Of a stretch of DNA of 64,000 nucleotides, positions 7,804-17,140 are shown one piece after another. Under the pieces are notes generated by a model that saw nothing but the letters and a program-made list of their open reading frames with translations, was not told where the DNA came from and searched no databases. The position numbers and the translations under genes were made by a program. The DNA is from Hymenobacter taeanensis (GTDB lineage Bacteria > Bacteroidota > Bacteroidia > Cytophagales > Hymenobacteraceae): assembly GCF_013137895.1 (NCBI RefSeq), contig NZ_CP053538.1, positions 619,501-683,500 of the forward strand, given 5' to 3'. Position 1 is the stretch's first letter; every line of letters begins with the position of its first letter.

Positions 7804-10023
7804 TTAGCCGTTCATGGCCATCAGGAACTCCTCGTTATCACGGGTGCCTTTCATGCGGTCCTTCAGGAACTCCATTGCTTCGGAGGCCGTCATGTCCGAC
7901 ATGAACTTGCGCAACACCCAAATGCGGTTAAGCTCGTCTTTGCTCATGAGCAGGTCTTCGCGGCGGGTACCGGATGCGGGTACATCAATAGCTGGGAAAA
8001 TGCGCTTGTTGGCCAGTTTACGGTCGAGCTGCAATTCCATGTTACCGGTGCCTTTGAATTCCTCAAAGATTACCTCGTCCATCTTAGAGCCCGTCTCAAT
8101 CAGAGCGGTAGCAATGATGGTCAGGGAGCCGCCATCTTCTACGTTACGAGCCGCACCAAAGAAACGCTTAGGCTTATGCAGCGCGTTGGCATCTACACCA
8201 CCCGAGAGGATCTTGCCGGAAGCCGGCTGCACCGTGTTGTAAGCCCGCGCTAGACGTGTAATCGAGTCGAGCAGGATAACCACATCGTGACCACACTCCA
8301 CGAGGCGCTTGGCCTTCTCCATGGCAATAGTGGCAATCTTCACGTGGCGGTCAGCGGTTTCGTCGAAGGTTGAGCTGAGAACTTCAGCCTTTACCGAACG
8401 AGCCATGTCCGTCACTTCTTCCGGGCGTTCGTCGATGAGCAGAATCATCAGGTACACCTCGGGGTGGTTCTCTGAAATAGCATTTGCTATTTCCTGAAGC
8501 AGCACCGTTTTACCCGTTTTAGGCTGGGCTACAATCAGGCCCCGCTGCCCCTTACCAATTGGGGCAAACAGGTCCAGAATACGCGTGCTGTACTGCGCCG
8601 ACTTAGTAGTAAGCTTCAGGCGCTCTTCAGCAAACAGCGGCGTGAGGTTGTTGAAAGGAATACGGTCGCGGGCTTCATCAACCGAGCGACCATTAATGCC
8701 CTCCACTCCTACCAAAGCAAAGTACTTTTCCCCTTCGCGCGGCGGCCGGATAGTGCATTTTACCGTGTCACCGGCCTTTAAGCCAAACTGCTTTACCTGC
8801 TGCGGCGATACATAAATATCGTCGGGAGAAGCCAGGTAATTGTAAAAGGGACTACGCAGGAAACCATACCCACCATCAGGCATCATTTCCAGAGTGCCAT
8901 CACCAGGAATTACAATATCAAACTCCTGACGGGCCGGGCGCTGCTCTGAGTTCTGGCGGGCTTCGCCGTTCTGACGCTGCTCTAGGCCTTGGCGGGGTTC
9001 TCCCTGACCTTGGCGCTGCTCCAAACGCTCCGCTAACCGCTGCTGACGCTGTTGCTCGCGAGCGGCGTACCGCTCCTCGCGACGCTGCTCACGGCCTTCC
9101 CGTCCATCAGGACGAGGCGTACCGTCGCGCAGGGCACGAGGGGCATCGTTACGGAACTCCCGGGGCTGATCGGCGCGGCCATCCTGACGGGGCTCCCGAC
9201 CACCCTGACCACCCTCCTGACGGTTTTCGCGGAAATCACGAGGCTCCCGACCATCCCGATTGAAGCGCTGATCCCGACCATCACGTAGCGGTGCCGGAGC
9301 CGTTGGATCTATGGGCCGCAGCTCACGGGGCAAGCTTTGAGGCACAGCAGGAGCAACTGGGGCAGTTGGCGCCTCTTGCTCGGCAGGCGCCGGAGCGGCT
9401 GGAGCATCCGCTACCAATGCTTCAGGCTGAGCGTACTCGGCTGTTATGGCAGCGCCATTGGCAGCAGGCTGCATGGGCCGACCATTACGATCAGTCCGCT
9501 GCCGACGCTCTGGGCGCTGATAAATTTTGATAGGCCGCTCAGTACCATCCGGCGCAGTCTCAGTGGCCTCAGTGGCAGGCGCTTCAACAGCTACTGTAGA
9601 TTCGGGCGTTTCGCTTGGCTCTGCTGCTACTACAGGAGCGGGAGCTGCCGCAACCGGAGCTTCTACGGCGGGTGCTTCTACTGGGGCCGCAGGCTCTGAG
9701 CTTACTGACTCAGGAGCCGGAGCAGCCGCTTTAGCGGCGGGGCGAGCCGGACGTGCTGTCCGGGCCGGACGAGGGGCTGGCGCGGCTTCAGCAACCGCTA
9801 CTTCCTCGGCAGGAGTCTCAGCCGGGCTGTTCACCTTGGCCTTACTAGCCGCTGGCTTTACTTTTTTGGGGAGCTTATCCGGCGGCGTAATAGCTTGTTG
9901 ATCAAGAATCTTATAGATAAGATCCTGCTTGCTGAGTTTTTTGAAGTTGCCGACACTTAGCTCTTCTGCAATTTCCTTTAACTCGGACAGCAGACGGTCC
10001 TTCAACTCTTCGATAGTGTACAT
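7804..10023 (-). CDS. rho: Transcription termination factor Rho with long disordered insert
   Basis: Hexameric RNA-dependent ATPase that ends transcription. The 739 residues comprise a Rho N-terminal helix domain (1-45, [20 protein letters not shown]), then an insert of about 320 residues in two parts: an Ala/Pro/Glu/Val part (about 50-230) and an Arg/Gln/Asp/Gly-rich part (about 240-365). The cold-shock RNA-binding domain follows (GGYGFLRSP, about 380-445), then the ATPase core with Walker A AQPKTGKT (499-506), Walker B VVILLDS and the Q/R-loop region. E. coli Rho is about 420 residues, so the insert explains the size. In Bacteroides, a similar disordered region has been reported to drive Rho phase separation. 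Rho stands alone between two terminators or leaders. Confidence 0.97.
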   Translation of the reverse strand: MYTIEELKDRLLSELKEIAEELSVGNFKKLSKQDLIYKILDQQAITPPDKLPKKVKPAASKAKVNSPAETPAEEVAVAEAAPAPRPARTARPARPAAKAAAPAPESVSSEPAAPVEAPAVEAPVAAAPAPVVAAEPSETPESTVAVEAPATEATETAPDGTERPIKIYQRPERRQRTDRNGRPMQPAANGAAITAEYAQPEALVADAPAAPAPAEQEAPTAPVAPAVPQSLPRELRPIDPTAPAPLRDGRDQRFNRDGREPRDFRENRQEGGQGGREPRQDGRADQPREFRNDAPRALRDGTPRPDGREGREQRREERYAAREQQRQQRLAERLEQRQGQGEPRQGLEQRQNGEARQNSEQRPARQEFDIVIPGDGTLEMMPDGGYGFLRSPFYNYLASPDDIYVSPQQVKQFGLKAGDTVKCTIRPPREGEKYFALVGVEGINGRSVDEARDRIPFNNLTPLFAEERLKLTTKSAQYSTRILDLFAPIGKGQRGLIVAQPKTGKTVLLQEIANAISENHPEVYLMILLIDERPEEVTDMARSVKAEVLSSTFDETADRHVKIATIAMEKAKRLVECGHDVVILLDSITRLARAYNTVQPASGKILSGGVDANALHKPKRFFGAARNVEDGGSLTIIATALIETGSKMDEVIFEEFKGTGNMELQLDRKLANKRIFPAIDVPASGTRREDLLMSKDELNRIWVLRKFMSDMTASEAMEFLKDRMKGTRDNEEFLMAMNG

Positions 10024-10717
10024 ATAAGAAGCTGGGCGAAAAAATCAGGCGGGGCACAAAGCCAAATGGGAGGCAGCACAGGCCATTCCGGACACAAGGG
10101 CAACCGCAGAGCGGTGCGCATTCAACAGGATTCGGGAACGAATACGGAGGGGTAGTAGCGGGGTGGCGCTAAAGCAAAACCGGACCGTACGCGAGAGAAT
10201 ATACTAACTGCGGGTCCGGTATCAGCTGCCGGCTTGCTAACGCAATGTTAGCTTAATACGGATGAACTGCCAAATCGGATACGGGAATTTTACTCCCTAA
10301 ATTCCTATCAGCTTTGTAATTGGACGAATCCTGGTGAACCGGATTAAAACCAAGTAGCAACAGGGTTCTGCATTCACCTATTTACACAATTGGCTTGCTC
10401 TGCTTAACTCAAGTAATTATTAGGCTAACACCTTGATTTTCAAACAAAGTTCATCTCACCTTTTCTGTATAAACCCTAGGCACAGGTGGCATTTCAGGTT
10501 TTTAAATTTCTTTATAGTGCTTTAGACAGGACCCTGACATTTATTTTCTGACTTGATTAACCGTCGGCTTTCTGATGTAGGATGATGCAACCAGCTGTTT
10601 TCCTGCGAGTACATACCTGGCCTAGGTGGCCTACGAGTGGGTTAATCTACAAATTGTGCAGCAGCTGCGAATCATCTTCCTACTTTTGCCTTATCTAAAA
10701 TCGCGTTTTCTGCCATT
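10024..10717. other. Divergent rho-serS intergenic region with rho leader hairpin
   Basis: 694 bases with no convincing gene. On the rho side, a hairpin with 8-bp arms (ACCGGACC at 10179-10186, GGTCCGGT at 10213-10220) would lie in the rho leader RNA. Rho genes are often autoregulated through the leader, so this is a candidate control site (inference). The middle part is A/T-rich. Near serS there is a TGGCCTAGGTGGCCTA cluster (10619-10634) belonging to the recurring motif, then the serS promoter. Confidence 0.4.
10654..10688 (+). promoter_or_regulatory. serS promoter
   Basis: TTG at 10654-10656 and TACTTTTG at 10681-10688, a full match to TAnnTTTG. The spacing of 24 is slightly long for the class. 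The ATG of serS is 30 bases downstream of the -7 element. Confidence 0.5.
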
Positions 10718-11992
10718 ATGCTGCAAGTTTCCGTACTGAAAGAGCACACTGATGCGGTGCTGGCCGGCCTGGCCAAGAAGCATTATAAAACCGCTGAGGC
10801 CGATGTACAGGCTATTCTGGAGCTAGACCAGCGCCGCCGCCAACTACAAACGGAGCACGATTCGGCCCAAGCCGAGGCCAACGACCTAGCTCGCCAAATT
10901 GGTGGCCTGATGAAATCCGGCGACAAAGCAGGGGCAGAAACCCTGAAGCAGCGTACGGCGGAGCTCAAGCTGCAAACCAAAGCGCATGCCGATGAGCTGA
11001 CCCAAGTGGAGTTTGCCCTGCAACAAACGCTCTACAAGCTGCCCAACCTGCCGCACAGCAGTGTACCCGAAGGCAGGAGCGCCCAGGATAATGAGGTGGT
11101 GCGCGAGGTAGGCCAGCAGCCTCAGCTTGCTGCCGATGCTCTCCCCCACTGGGAGCTCATCAAAAAGTATGATATCATCGACTTTGAGCTGGGCAACAAG
11201 ATTACTGGCGCTGGCTTCCCCGTGTATAAAAAGCAGGGTGCCCGCCTGCAGCGGGCCCTTATCAACTTTTTCCTCGATGAGGCCCGCAACGCCGGATACG
11301 ACGAGGTGCAGCCTCCTATCCTGGTGAATGAGGCTTCCGGGTATGGCACGGGCCAGCTCCCCGACAAAGAGGGCCAGATGTACCACGATGCTCAGGACAA
11401 CCTGTATCTGATTCCGACGGCGGAGGTGCCTATCACCAACCTCTACCGCGACGAGATTATAGGTACGGAGCGTTTGCCCATCCGCAATGCGGGTTATACG
11501 CCGTGCTTCCGCCGCGAGGCCGGCAGCTGGGGCGCCGATGTGCGCGGCCTCAACCGCCTGCACCAGTTTGATAAGGTGGAGATTGTGCAGATTACTCACC
11601 CCGATCAGAGCTACACGCAGCTGGAAGAAATGCTAGGCCACATTGAGGGCTTGTTGCAGAAGCTAGAGCTCCCCTACCGCGTGCTGCGCCTCTGCGGCGG
11701 CGACATGGGCTTCACTTCAGCCCTCACTTACGACCTGGAAGTATGGAGCGCCGCGCAGGGTCGCTGGCTGGAGGTATCGTCGTGCTCTAACTTTGAAACT
11801 TACCAGGCTAATCGCCTGAAGCTGCGCTACCGCGCCGAGAACGGCAAAACGCAACTCCTGCACACACTTAACGGTTCCGCGCTGGCTCTACCGCGTATTG
11901 TAGCGGCGCTGCTAGAAAACAACCAAACCCCAGAGGGTATTCACCTGCCGAAAGCGCTACACGCTTACTGCGGATTTGATAAAATAGCATAA
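10718..11992 (+). CDS. serS: Serine--tRNA ligase
   Basis: A 424-residue class II aminoacyl-tRNA synthetase that charges tRNA-Ser. Residues 1-110 form the long coiled-coil arm (helices with LDQRRRQLQTEHDSAQAEAN) that touches the long variable arm of tRNA-Ser. The catalytic core shows motif 2 (CFRREAGSWGADVRGL, HQFDKVEIVQ) and motif 3 (LALPRIVAALLEN) near the C-terminus. Length is normal for the family. It is followed by a perfect palindrome and a terminator, so it is probably monocistronic. Confidence 0.97.
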   Translation: MLQVSVLKEHTDAVLAGLAKKHYKTAEADVQAILELDQRRRQLQTEHDSAQAEANDLARQIGGLMKSGDKAGAETLKQRTAELKLQTKAHADELTQVEFALQQTLYKLPNLPHSSVPEGRSAQDNEVVREVGQQPQLAADALPHWELIKKYDIIDFELGNKITGAGFPVYKKQGARLQRALINFFLDEARNAGYDEVQPPILVNEASGYGTGQLPDKEGQMYHDAQDNLYLIPTAEVPITNLYRDEIIGTERLPIRNAGYTPCFRREAGSWGADVRGLNRLHQFDKVEIVQITHPDQSYTQLEEMLGHIEGLLQKLELPYRVLRLCGGDMGFTSALTYDLEVWSAAQGRWLEVSSCSNFETYQANRLKLRYRAENGKTQLLHTLNGSALALPRIVAALLENNQTPEGIHLPKALHAYCGFDKIA

Positions 11993-11994
11993 CC

Positions 11995-12014
11995 AGACTG
12001 GCCTAGGCCAGTCT
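11995..12014. repeat. 20-bp perfect palindrome after serS
   Basis: AGACTGGCCTAGGCCAGTCT reads the same on both strands with no loop and starts 3 bases after the serS stop. It contains the TGGCCTAGGCCA core seen elsewhere in the window. It has no T-tract, so it is separate from the terminator that follows. Confidence 0.9.
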
Positions 12015-12026
12015 CAGAGCTAAACG

Positions 12027-12060
12027 AAGGCCTCCGTACCTAGTACGGAGGCCTTTGTTG
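12027..12060 (+). terminator. serS intrinsic terminator
   Basis: Perfect 13-bp arms (AAGGCCTCCGTAC at 12027-12039, complement at 12043-12055), a 3-base loop, then TGTTGT. The T-run is interrupted. Confidence 0.75.
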
Positions 12061-12142
12061 TATAGGCGTAAATATACACTTTCACTCTTGCTGCACTTAC
12101 AGCATAAACCCAAGCCGGTTCATACGTAAGAGTGGCCTACTG

Positions 12143-12409
12143 CTAATATTCGGCCATTTGCTCATCTATATAGCACCAGGCCCACTGCTCACCGGGCTCG
12201 GCCGATGTCACTACGGGGTGCTCAGTAGCCTTGAAATGGCGCGTTGCGTGCTTATTCTTAGAGGAGTTGCAGCAGCCAACGTGCCCGCAAGTTTGGCAAA
12301 CGCGCAGATGCACCCACGTATCGCCCTGGGCTACGCACTCGGGGCAGACGTGCTCGGCGGGAGCTGGCAATAAGGTTTCAACAGATTGCAAGTGAGAGCA
12401 AATAGCCAT
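12143..12409 (-). CDS. UBP-type zinc finger protein
   Basis: An 88-residue protein that is almost entirely one zf-UBP domain: Cys/His ligands in CSHL, CPECVAQ, CQTCGHVGCCNSS and HATRHF...HPV. In eukaryotes this fold binds the ubiquitin C-terminus; bacterial stand-alone copies have no established role. It lies 27 bases downstream of the OsmC-family gene on the same strand, so the two probably form an operon. That pairing hints at a redox or metal-linked role, but this is inference. Confidence 0.85.
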   Translation of the reverse strand: MAICSHLQSVETLLPAPAEHVCPECVAQGDTWVHLRVCQTCGHVGCCNSSKNKHATRHFKATEHPVVTSAEPGEQWAWCYIDEQMAEY

Positions 12410-12436
12410 ATGCGTAGGTTGCTTTGAAAACAGCTA

Positions 12437-12883
12437 TTAAGAGTTTACTACTGTGGTAAGTACCCGGAAGGAGCCACTGGTAAGAGCCTTCTGTACGGGG
12501 CATTTGTCGGCAATAAGATGCAGGCGCTGCAATTGCTCGGGGGTAAGTGGCCCTAGCAGGCGCAGCTCCTTGTGTACTTCCTCCAGGGTTTCGCCCGGCG
12601 ACTCGCACTTATCACAGTCTTGGCGGTGCACCCGCTCGTGGCTGAGATGTACCTCAATGGCTTCCAGAGGCCATTTTTTCTGGTTGGCGTAGAGACGCAG
12701 CGTAATGGCCGTGCACGACCCCAAGGCGGAGAGCAACATATCATAGGGCGTGGGGCCGCGGTCTAGGCCACCTACGGCCACTGGCTCATCTATGAAAAAA
12801 GTATGCACTCCGGCCTGTACATCAGCTAGCAGCGCCTCAGCCCCTACGCGTACTACTACTTTCTTCTCGGTTTTCTCAAGCAT
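12437..12883 (-). CDS. OsmC-family peroxiredoxin-like protein
   Basis: A 148-residue OsmC/Ohr-fold protein. The two expected cysteines are present, one in LSALGSCTAITLRLYA (about residue 57) and one in ADKCPVQKAL (about residue 130). Family members reduce organic hydroperoxides with these cysteines. An additional pair, CDKC, in the middle is typical of the YhfA-like branch. It is the first gene of a two-gene unit with the UBP zinc-finger protein. A weak promoter match (TAATCTTG on the minus strand, 12907-12914) lies upstream. Confidence 0.88.
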   Translation of the reverse strand: MLEKTEKKVVVRVGAEALLADVQAGVHTFFIDEPVAVGGLDRGPTPYDMLLSALGSCTAITLRLYANQKKWPLEAIEVHLSHERVHRQDCDKCESPGETLEEVHKELRLLGPLTPEQLQRLHLIADKCPVQKALTSGSFRVLTTVVNS

Positions 12884-13013
12884 AGCTACTTTCTAGGCCA
12901 CTGGGGCAAGATTACAGTTCCGGCTAATTGGCCGTATACACTCATAAGGTAGCAGTTTTGCGCGCTTTTCGCTACCCACCTGGTTTACTGTTGAGCTGTA
13001 CGCAAAACCTGGC

Positions 13014-14078
13014 CTAGCGGCCATCGTGCGCCGGAGGCAGGTCCAGATCAAACTTAATATCGCGCATGCAGCGGAAATGACCTTGGGGGCATTTCTCGTA
13101 CCCAATCTTGGAGCACGGCCGGCAGCTCAGCCCTTTTACCTCCAGCACCCGAAACTCGGTGCGGTACGGGTACATGCCAAACTCTGGTACGGTGTTTCCC
13201 CACACACTATAGATTTCCTTGCGGAAAGCCGCGGCAATATGCATGAGGCCAGTATCGTGGCTTACCACAAAGCTAGCCTGCCGCACCAATGAGGCTGACT
13301 GATTCAGGGTGAATTTACCGCAAGCATTGTAGATTATCGTTCGAGCCGGTGCTTCTCCGCCGCCCAACGAAGGGAAATAATACGGGCTTTCAGGAATGCG
13401 GCCTGGGGTCGGCGGCGAAATGGCCACCTCATTGTCAAACGCCAGCTCAATAACGTGGCCGGTGCTTTCATCCTCGGGCCCACCCAATAATACCACTGGC
13501 TGGCGCAAAAGCCCGCATAATTCAATTATCCGCTCTACGGGTAAGCGTTTGGTGGCGTGCTGTGCCCCAATAGCAAAAGCCACATATCCCTTTTGAAAGC
13601 CCGGCGGCAAGATTGCGGGGTCTACTTCGTCCTCGGCTGGGATGAAGTAATCTAGGCCTTGCCCGTCGCTTTTCACGCCCAGGGGGGCGGCGGCGGCCAA
13701 ATACCGGTCTACAATATGCAGGCGGGGCATTGTGTCAACCTTCCAGTTCACCAAAAGCCACTTTCGCAGATTCAGCTTATCAAAACTCGATGACTTCACG
13801 CCCAGCTGCAGTTTAATGAGCGAGGTGCGCAGGTTGTTATGCAGGTCTATTACAACATCAAACTTCTCAGCCTTTAGCTCCGCCACCAACTCCTGTAGGC
13901 CACCCGTGAGGTAGTGGCCCTTCGCCACGTACGGGTTGGGCTCAATAAGCCCGCGGTAGGCCGGTTTGGTGGCCACGTGCACCTCTGCGCCCGGCACCTG
14001 CTGCTTTAGGCCACGGAGTACCGGCGTCGTCAGGACGATATCACCAATGGAAGAAAAGCGCAGAACAAGTATTTTCAT
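13014..14078 (-). CDS. Glycosyltransferase family 9 (heptosyltransferase-like)
   Basis: A 354-residue GT-B enzyme of family GT9, which adds heptose or related sugars to the lipopolysaccharide core. The N-terminus is typical (MKILVLRFSSIGDIVLTTPVLRGL), and the donor-binding loop SHDTGLMHIAAAF is near residue 270. The C-terminus has a Cys-rich tail (CRPC...CPQGHFRC) that is also present in the other GT9 gene at 23518. It lies downstream of the PolX-like gene on the same strand, separated only by a long inverted repeat. The stop codon sits in CTGGCCTA on the plus strand. Confidence 0.88.
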   Translation of the reverse strand: MKILVLRFSSIGDIVLTTPVLRGLKQQVPGAEVHVATKPAYRGLIEPNPYVAKGHYLTGGLQELVAELKAEKFDVVIDLHNNLRTSLIKLQLGVKSSSFDKLNLRKWLLVNWKVDTMPRLHIVDRYLAAAAPLGVKSDGQGLDYFIPAEDEVDPAILPPGFQKGYVAFAIGAQHATKRLPVERIIELCGLLRQPVVLLGGPEDESTGHVIELAFDNEVAISPPTPGRIPESPYYFPSLGGGEAPARTIIYNACGKFTLNQSASLVRQASFVVSHDTGLMHIAAAFRKEIYSVWGNTVPEFGMYPYRTEFRVLEVKGLSCRPCSKIGYEKCPQGHFRCMRDIKFDLDLPPAHDGR

Positions 14079-14095
14079 ATGCTGATTTGCTGCTC

Positions 14096-14186
14096 GTTGA
14101 CTGCTGGCTGTTGGTTGCTGCTTGAGCCATGATGTTCTTTAGGAACAACTCAAGGCTCAAGCAGCAACCAACAGCCAGCAGTCAAC
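14096..14186. repeat. Perfect inverted repeat with 33-bp arms filling an intergenic gap
   Basis: Arms 14096-14128 and 14154-14186 are exact reverse complements, with a 25-base loop that has its own small hairpin (GTTC...GAAC). The repeat begins 4 bases after the PolX stop codon and ends 17 bases before the GT9 start. It is not GC-rich at the tip and has no T-tract, so it is not a standard terminator. Confidence 0.95.
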
Positions 14187-14189
14187 CGC

Positions 14190-15941
14190 TTACCCGAACA
14201 ACGAGTCTTTGAACTCTAGCGGGGGCTTGATGGCGGCTTTGCGCTGGGCAAAGTACTCCGCCGCTTCCGCCACCGATTTAGCGTTGAACGTCATTTCCTT
14301 GGTTAAACCGCCTTTGCGGCCCATAAACACCCCGTAGCGCATATCGGCGTAGCCGTTGGTGTGGTGAGCATCGGGGTTGATGCTGAGCATTACTCCTTTG
14401 TCTAGGGCATAGTGCACCCAGCGCCAGTCCAGGTCAAGGCGCCAGGGGTTAGCGTTGATTTCGATGATGACGTTGTGCTGGGCGCAGGCATCAATCACGG
14501 CCTTATGGTCGAGGGGGTAGCCCTCGCGCCGCAGGAGTAGCCGGCCGGTAGGGTGGCCTAGCATGGTGGTATACGGGTTTTCAATGGCCCGCAGCACCCG
14601 GGTAGTGGCCTTGCGCTCATCCATGCGCAGGTTGCTGTGCACGGAGGCCACCACAAAATCAAAGGTATCCAGCACGGTGGGTGTGTAGTCCAGGGAGCCG
14701 TCGCTGAGAATATCAGACTCAATGCCTTTAAAGATCCGGAAGGGCGCCAGCTCCTGGTTTAGCTCATCTACCTCGCGCTGCTGCTGGCGCACCCGCTCCG
14801 GCGTGAGGCCGTTGGCGTAGTGGGCCGCCTGTGAATGGTCGCAGATGCCCAGATACTCGTAGCCCTGGTCGCGCAGGAAGGTGGCCATTTCGCGCAGGCT
14901 GTGGCTGCCATCAGAGTAGGTGCTATGGTTGTGCACAGAGCCCCGCAAATCCTCATTCTCTAGTAAGCGAGGTAGCTTTTGAGCCTGGGCCAGGGCTAAC
15001 TCGCCTAACCCTTCGCGCAGCTCGGGCTCTACGTATTGTAGGCCAGCCTTTTGGTAAATATCCGTTTCCTGCTCAAACCGCTCCTTCTTCAGCAGCTGGC
15101 GGAGCGTGGCGGGCCGGCCGGGCGGCACCTCAGCTAACCCCTCTGATAGGTGCGCCTCGGCGGCTGAGTGCAAAAAGAGCTGATTGGTAAAGTCAGGGGG
15201 CGCTACCAGCAGCACCTCTACTTTCACTCCGGAAGGAGTTGCCGTGCCGCGCCAGGCATAGGGCCCGCTGCGGTACGGGTCGGGTGTGATGCCCTGCAGC
15301 TTATCAAGCAGCTCATGGGCGTGGGTGGGTTGGGTGGTAGCAGCCACCAGCGTAACAGTTTCCACAATTTCCAGGCGGCGGCGTACTTCGCCTCCTATAC
15401 TTACCTGCTCCGTTTGGAGAGCTTCCCGCAGGTGGTTGGCCAAATCTTCGGCCAATTCTTCGGCCTGCGGATATAGCAGTTTGCCCTGGCTCTGGCTGGA
15501 AAACTCCAGCGCCGCCAGAATGGTCTCCTGGGTTTTCTTCCCAAAACCTTTCAGTTTACTGACCTCGTCATTCTCAGCGGCCTCACGCAGTTGCTCGGGG
15601 CTTTCCACGCCCAGCTCCTTCCACAGCGCCCGTATTTTCTTGGGGCCAATGCCTTTTACCTGCAGTAGCTCTACCACGCCGGGGGGCGTAATGCTTAGCA
15701 GGCGCGTGAGCTCTTCAAACGTACCGGTATCAAGCATTTCGGCTACGCGGGCGGCGGCAGTTTTGCTTAGCCCAGTGCGGTCGGGCAGGCCAGTGCGCTC
15801 TACATCAGATACCGGAAAGCCCAAGGCCTCCAGGGCACTGGCGGTGCCTTCGTAGGCCCGGATTTTAAACGGATTTTCGTCGTGCAGCTCCAGGAGCTGA
15901 GCAGCCAGACGGAAGGCACGGATAAGGGCGCGGTTGTCCAC
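14190..15941 (-). CDS. polX: PolX-like protein: helix-hairpin-helix, degenerate polymerase X and PHP domain
   Basis: A 583-residue protein. The N-terminus is PolX-like (VDNRALIRAFRLAAQLLELH), with helix-hairpin-helix motifs (LLQVKGIGPKKIRAL; LKGFGKKTQETI). A degenerate nucleotidyltransferase region (about 170-300) follows, then an intact C-terminal PHP phosphoesterase (HNHSTYSDG, ICDHSQ, ASVHSNL, LGHPTG, INPDAH). Active PolX enzymes carry a GDxD pair after GxxRR; here the text is EVRRRLEIVETVTLVA, without it. The PHP domain should therefore be the working part, as a 3'-5' exonuclease or phosphoesterase in repair. I start at GTG 15941, because this matches the family N-terminus and a promoter match lies inside the longer frame that begins at 16028. 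Confidence 0.88.
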   Translation of the reverse strand: MDNRALIRAFRLAAQLLELHDENPFKIRAYEGTASALEALGFPVSDVERTGLPDRTGLSKTAAARVAEMLDTGTFEELTRLLSITPPGVVELLQVKGIGPKKIRALWKELGVESPEQLREAAENDEVSKLKGFGKKTQETILAALEFSSQSQGKLLYPQAEELAEDLANHLREALQTEQVSIGGEVRRRLEIVETVTLVAATTQPTHAHELLDKLQGITPDPYRSGPYAWRGTATPSGVKVEVLLVAPPDFTNQLFLHSAAEAHLSEGLAEVPPGRPATLRQLLKKERFEQETDIYQKAGLQYVEPELREGLGELALAQAQKLPRLLENEDLRGSVHNHSTYSDGSHSLREMATFLRDQGYEYLGICDHSQAAHYANGLTPERVRQQQREVDELNQELAPFRIFKGIESDILSDGSLDYTPTVLDTFDFVVASVHSNLRMDERKATTRVLRAIENPYTTMLGHPTGRLLLRREGYPLDHKAVIDACAQHNVIIEINANPWRLDLDWRWVHYALDKGVMLSINPDAHHTNGYADMRYGVFMGRKGGLTKEMTFNAKSVAEAAEYFAQRKAAIKPPLEFKDSLFG

Positions 15942-15978
15942 GGCAAAAGGATAAGAGGGCGGAAAGATGAGGGCGGGG

Positions 15979-15986
15979 CAAATGTA
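15979..15986 (-). promoter_or_regulatory. Promoter -7 element for the PolX-like gene
   Basis: TACATTTG on the minus strand, a full TAnnTTTG match, 38 bases upstream of the GTG at 15941. It supports the short start over the longer frame. Confidence 0.45.
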
Positions 15987-16152
15987 CGGGGCAAAGTCGT
16001 AGATTGGCGGCTCGGCTGAGCTGCTCATGTTTGCGGCTAAGCTGCCCCGATATTTGGTGGCGCCTTCCTTGTTTAACGCAATTGGCTTTTTTACCGTTAT
16101 CTGCAGTGTACACCGCAGTCAGTACTTGCCATCTGCTTAACCCCCATTTCTT

Positions 16153-16548
16153 ATGCGTCTGTTCACATTGTTAGCCTGCCTGAGCGTGCTCCTGCTGGCC
16201 GCCACCTGCAAACCCGACGCCACCGCGGCCATGAAACTGCAACAACTTGAACGTACTTGGCTGCATGCCCACGAGGAAGACCAGGGCGATGTGCGCGTAT
16301 ACCGGCCCAATACTTACGCCTTTCCTCCCTCCCGGGGCCGCACGGGCTTTTCCTTCGACCACAATGGTCTGTTTACCCAGTTTGATATTGCTCCCACTGA
16401 TGGCATAGAAGGCCGTAAAGGCCGCTGGACAGCGGAAAATGACCATACCCTCCGGATTTCGCTCGACGACAAAAAAGACCCTGATTATCTGCTGGAGGTG
16501 GTATCGTTGGAGAACGATGTGCTGAAAGTACGCCGCAAAGACCTGTAA
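16153..16548 (+). CDS. Small hypothetical lipoprotein
   Basis: A 131-residue product with a signal peptide and lipobox (LLLAATC, Cys near residue 19). The mature part of about 110 residues has a pattern of alternating beta strands (FSFDHNGLFTQFDI, GRKGRWTAENDHTLRISLDD) like lipocalin-type stress or copper-resistance lipoproteins, but I cannot assign a family. It is followed by a terminator and is likely a single-gene unit. Confidence 0.75.
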   Translation: MRLFTLLACLSVLLLAATCKPDATAAMKLQQLERTWLHAHEEDQGDVRVYRPNTYAFPPSRGRTGFSFDHNGLFTQFDIAPTDGIEGRKGRWTAENDHTLRISLDDKKDPDYLLEVVSLENDVLKVRRKDL

Positions 16549-16571
16549 CGGGTGCAGCACTTATCCCCTTC

Positions 16572-16599
16572 AAGGCCTCTTAATAAGGAGGCCTTTTTT
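16572..16599 (+). terminator. Intrinsic terminator of the small lipoprotein gene
   Basis: AAGGCCTC stem (16572-16579) with complement GAGGCCTT (16588-16595), followed directly by a T-run. Confidence 0.85.
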
Positions 16600-16708
16600 G
16601 CGCCGTACTGTGTAGTGCGCTCAGTACGCTTTACTGCAGCCTCCGAGACGGACGTGAGCAGTAGATACGGTGGAGGAGTCACGCGCCATCTTTTGTAGCT
16701 TGCAGGCC

Positions 16709-17116
16709 ATGAACTATTGGCTTGTAAAATCTGAACCTGCGGCCTACTCCTGGGCCGATTTTAACCGCGACGGCGGCACCGACTGGACCGGCGTGCGTAA
16801 CTACCAGGCACGTAATTTCCTGCAGCAGATGCAACCCGGCGACCTAGTCCTGTACTACCACAGCGTCAGCGACAAGGAAGTAGTGGGTGTGGCAGCAGTG
16901 GCTGCCGCCGCTGCCCCCGATGCCACCGCTGAGGCAGGCAGTGGCTGGGTAGCCGTGCACCTGAAGCCGCAAGAGCCTTTGGCCCAACCCGTTTCGCTGG
17001 CGCAAATCAAACAAGATCAGCGCCTGAGCCAGATAGGCCTCTTACGCCAGTCACGCCTGTCTGTAATGCCTCTGCGGGCCGAAGAATTTGATGTTATCTT
17101 AGAGCTGAGTGCCTAA
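16709..17116 (+). CDS. EVE-domain protein
   Basis: A 135-residue single-domain protein. The start MNYWLVKSEPAAYSW and the internal GVRNYQARNFLQQM and PGDLVLYYHS segments are diagnostic of the EVE (PUA-like) fold, which binds modified bases in DNA or RNA. EVE proteins are relatives of SRA and YTH domains and are linked to modified-DNA restriction or RNA modification. An earlier GTG at 16670 was rejected because family members start at this methionine. No restriction or methylase gene is adjacent. Confidence 0.92.
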   Translation: MNYWLVKSEPAAYSWADFNRDGGTDWTGVRNYQARNFLQQMQPGDLVLYYHSVSDKEVVGVAAVAAAAAPDATAEAGSGWVAVHLKPQEPLAQPVSLAQIKQDQRLSQIGLLRQSRLSVMPLRAEEFDVILELSA

Positions 17117-17140
17117 GCAAACGCTGATAAACACTTTTTT

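Noticed and set aside
14154..14186. The long inverted repeat as a CRISPR repeat or integration site
   Set aside because: There are only two arms in opposite orientation and no spaced direct repeats; no CRISPR array or cas gene was seen anywhere in the window.
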